This document shows positions 63,225-64,000 of a DNA stretch of 64,000 bases, in pieces. The position numbers were made by a program, and so were the translations under genes. Numbering within the stretch: the first letter of the stretch is position 1; every line of letters begins with the position of its first letter. The notes beneath the pieces are model-generated. The model ran no database searches, was not told the DNA's origin, and saw only the letters and a program-made list of their open reading frames with translations. The DNA is taken from assembly GCF_001050515.1 (NCBI RefSeq), contig NZ_CAHS01000021.1, forward strand, positions 124,001 to 188,000, in the 5' to 3' direction. The stretch comes from Erwinia piriflorinigrans CFBP 5888 (GTDB lineage: Bacteria > Pseudomonadota > Gammaproteobacteria > Enterobacterales > Enterobacteriaceae).

Positions 63225-63245
63225 ATGGAGAAACAGCCACACGAG

Positions 63246-63557
63246 TTATTCGGCGTCAGCACTGTCTTGCTGAGGCTGAGATGAAGGTGCCTGATTGCTA
63301 CTACTGTTATGATAGTTGCTGCTGCCGCCACCGGTATTATTGCTGTGATGAGAAACCGGACGGGACGGAACAACGGTAGAAATAGCGTGCTTGTACACCA
63401 TCTGACTAACCGTGTTTTTCAAAAGAATTACAAACTGGTCAAATGACTCGATCTGGCCCTGCAGTTTGATGCCATTTACTAAATAAATCGAAACCGGAAC
63501 ACGTTCGCGACGCAGTGCGTTCAAGAACGGATCTTGTAATGATTGCCCCTTAGCCAT
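63246..63557 (-). CDS. hfq: Hfq, RNA chaperone
   Basis: A 103-residue Hfq. The Sm1 motif region [20 protein letters not shown] and the Sm2 motif [11 protein letters not shown] are identical to the enterobacterial protein. The flexible tail (from residue ~73) is rich in Ser, Asn and Gln and ends DSADAE. The hexamer pairs sRNAs with mRNAs. It follows miaA by about 100 bases. Confidence 0.98.
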   Translation of the reverse strand: MAKGQSLQDPFLNALRRERVPVSIYLVNGIKLQGQIESFDQFVILLKNTVSQMVYKHAISTVVPSRPVSHHSNNTGGGSSNYHNSSSNQAPSSQPQQDSADAE

Positions 63558-63658
63558 TCTGTCTTTTCCTTATATGCTTGTTGTTTGTAACTTAAGAACC
63601 ATGCGGCTCGAAATACGACGAAAAAAATTTGCGCAAAGTAAGCACCAATTGTACACAA

Positions 63659-64000
63659 TCACCCAGGCTTCGCACTAAGAACCTGTAACACTCTGCTATA
63701 CGCAGCATCAGGTTGTTCGCTGTCTAGCCAGTGAAGCTCTTTCCAGCCGCGTAGCCAGGTCATCTGACGCTTGGCCAACTGCCTTGTCGCACAAATTCCT
63801 CGATAAACCATGTCGTCGTAGTCAATTTCACCCGATAGATATGACCACATCTGGCGATAACCAACACAACGAATGGAAGGCATTTCCGTATGCAAATCAC
63901 CTCGTGCAAAGAGAGCCCGAGCCTCCGCTTCAAATCCTGACGCCAGCATCTGATGAAAACGCTGCTCAATCCGCTGATGTATCAGTTCGCGACTTGCAGG
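63659..64000 (-). CDS. miaA: MiaA, tRNA dimethylallyltransferase, 5' part beyond window
   Basis: Partial: only the last ~113 residues are present and the start lies beyond the right edge. Visible family segments are [40 protein letters not shown] and [18 protein letters not shown]. The enzyme adds the dimethylallyl group to A37 of tRNAs reading UNN codons. The order miaA-hfq-hflX is the usual enterobacterial superoperon. Confidence 0.96.
   Translation of the reverse strand, partial: PASRELIHQRIEQRFHQMLASGFEAEARALFARGDLHTEMPSIRCVGYRQMWSYLSGEIDYDDMVYRGICATRQLAKRQMTWLRGWKELHWLDSEQPDAAYSRVLQVLSAKPG

Overview
The window is chromosomal DNA of a gamma-proteobacterium of the order Enterobacterales. 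Most genes are near-identical in length, motifs and order to those around E. coli alx-sstT, yqjA-yhaK, rnpB-rsmI-lpoA-dolP and miaA-hfq-hflX...tamAB-ppa-fbp-mpl-pmbA. The sequence flavour and the way these blocks are joined suggest the Erwinia/Pantoea lineage. That genus placement is an inference; no rRNA gene is present to test it. There are no insertion sequences, prophage genes, CRISPR arrays or tRNAs.

Layout. (1) 1-3610, minus strand: an accessory four-gene operon of class III aminotransferase, zinc alcohol dehydrogenase, HAD phosphatase and a YbjJ-like MFS exporter cut by the left edge. It is preceded by about 0.9 kb of very AT-rich gene-free DNA, and it looks like a small biosynthesis-and-export cluster. 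(2) 4557-9036: a ClC transporter with CBS domains, then alx behind a yybP-ykoY manganese riboswitch, then sstT. (3) 9627-16550: the DedA gene yqjA with mzrA, the yqjCDEK and yqjF envelope/ribosome-associated set, yqjG, yhaJ/yhaK and two small unassigned genes. (4) 16600-21713: RNase P RNA on the minus strand with duplicated 3' end/terminator units, then rsmI, lpoA, yraN, diaA and dolP.

(5) 21744-29295, minus strand: the main accessory locus. Its genes in transcription order are a stand-alone PRD protein, a glycine-rich SFCGS protein, DUF4312, DUF4311, DUF4310, an amidohydrolase, a DgaE-like PLP lyase, a KDGP-type aldolase and a PRD/EIIB/EIIA regulator. The enzymes predict uptake of an acylated or cyclic amino-sugar-acid-like compound, hydrolysis, ammonia elimination and aldol cleavage. 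The transport proteins are of families without an assigned mechanism, so this locus is the best candidate for an undescribed system. The terminal regulator has PTS phosphorylation modules although no ordinary PTS permease is encoded here.

(6) 30206-46782: pmbA, darP, mpl, fbp, a methyl-accepting chemotaxis protein lying where E. coli has the ytfQRT-yjfF sugar transporter, ppa, ytfP, tamB-tamA, paeA (ytfL), ytfK and cysQ. (7) 47020-64000: cpdB, fklB, ytfB, the rpsF-priB-rpsR-rplI operon with its S6:S18 leader, yjfP, bsmA, the nsrR-rnr-rlmB operon, purA, yjeT, hflK-hflC, hflX, hfq, and miaA cut by the right edge. Regions 6 and 7 are core housekeeping: cell-wall recycling, gluconeogenesis, outer-membrane assembly, ribosome synthesis, RNA decay and sRNA biology.

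Gene names rest on recognition of the protein sequences and on gene order. No database search was run.
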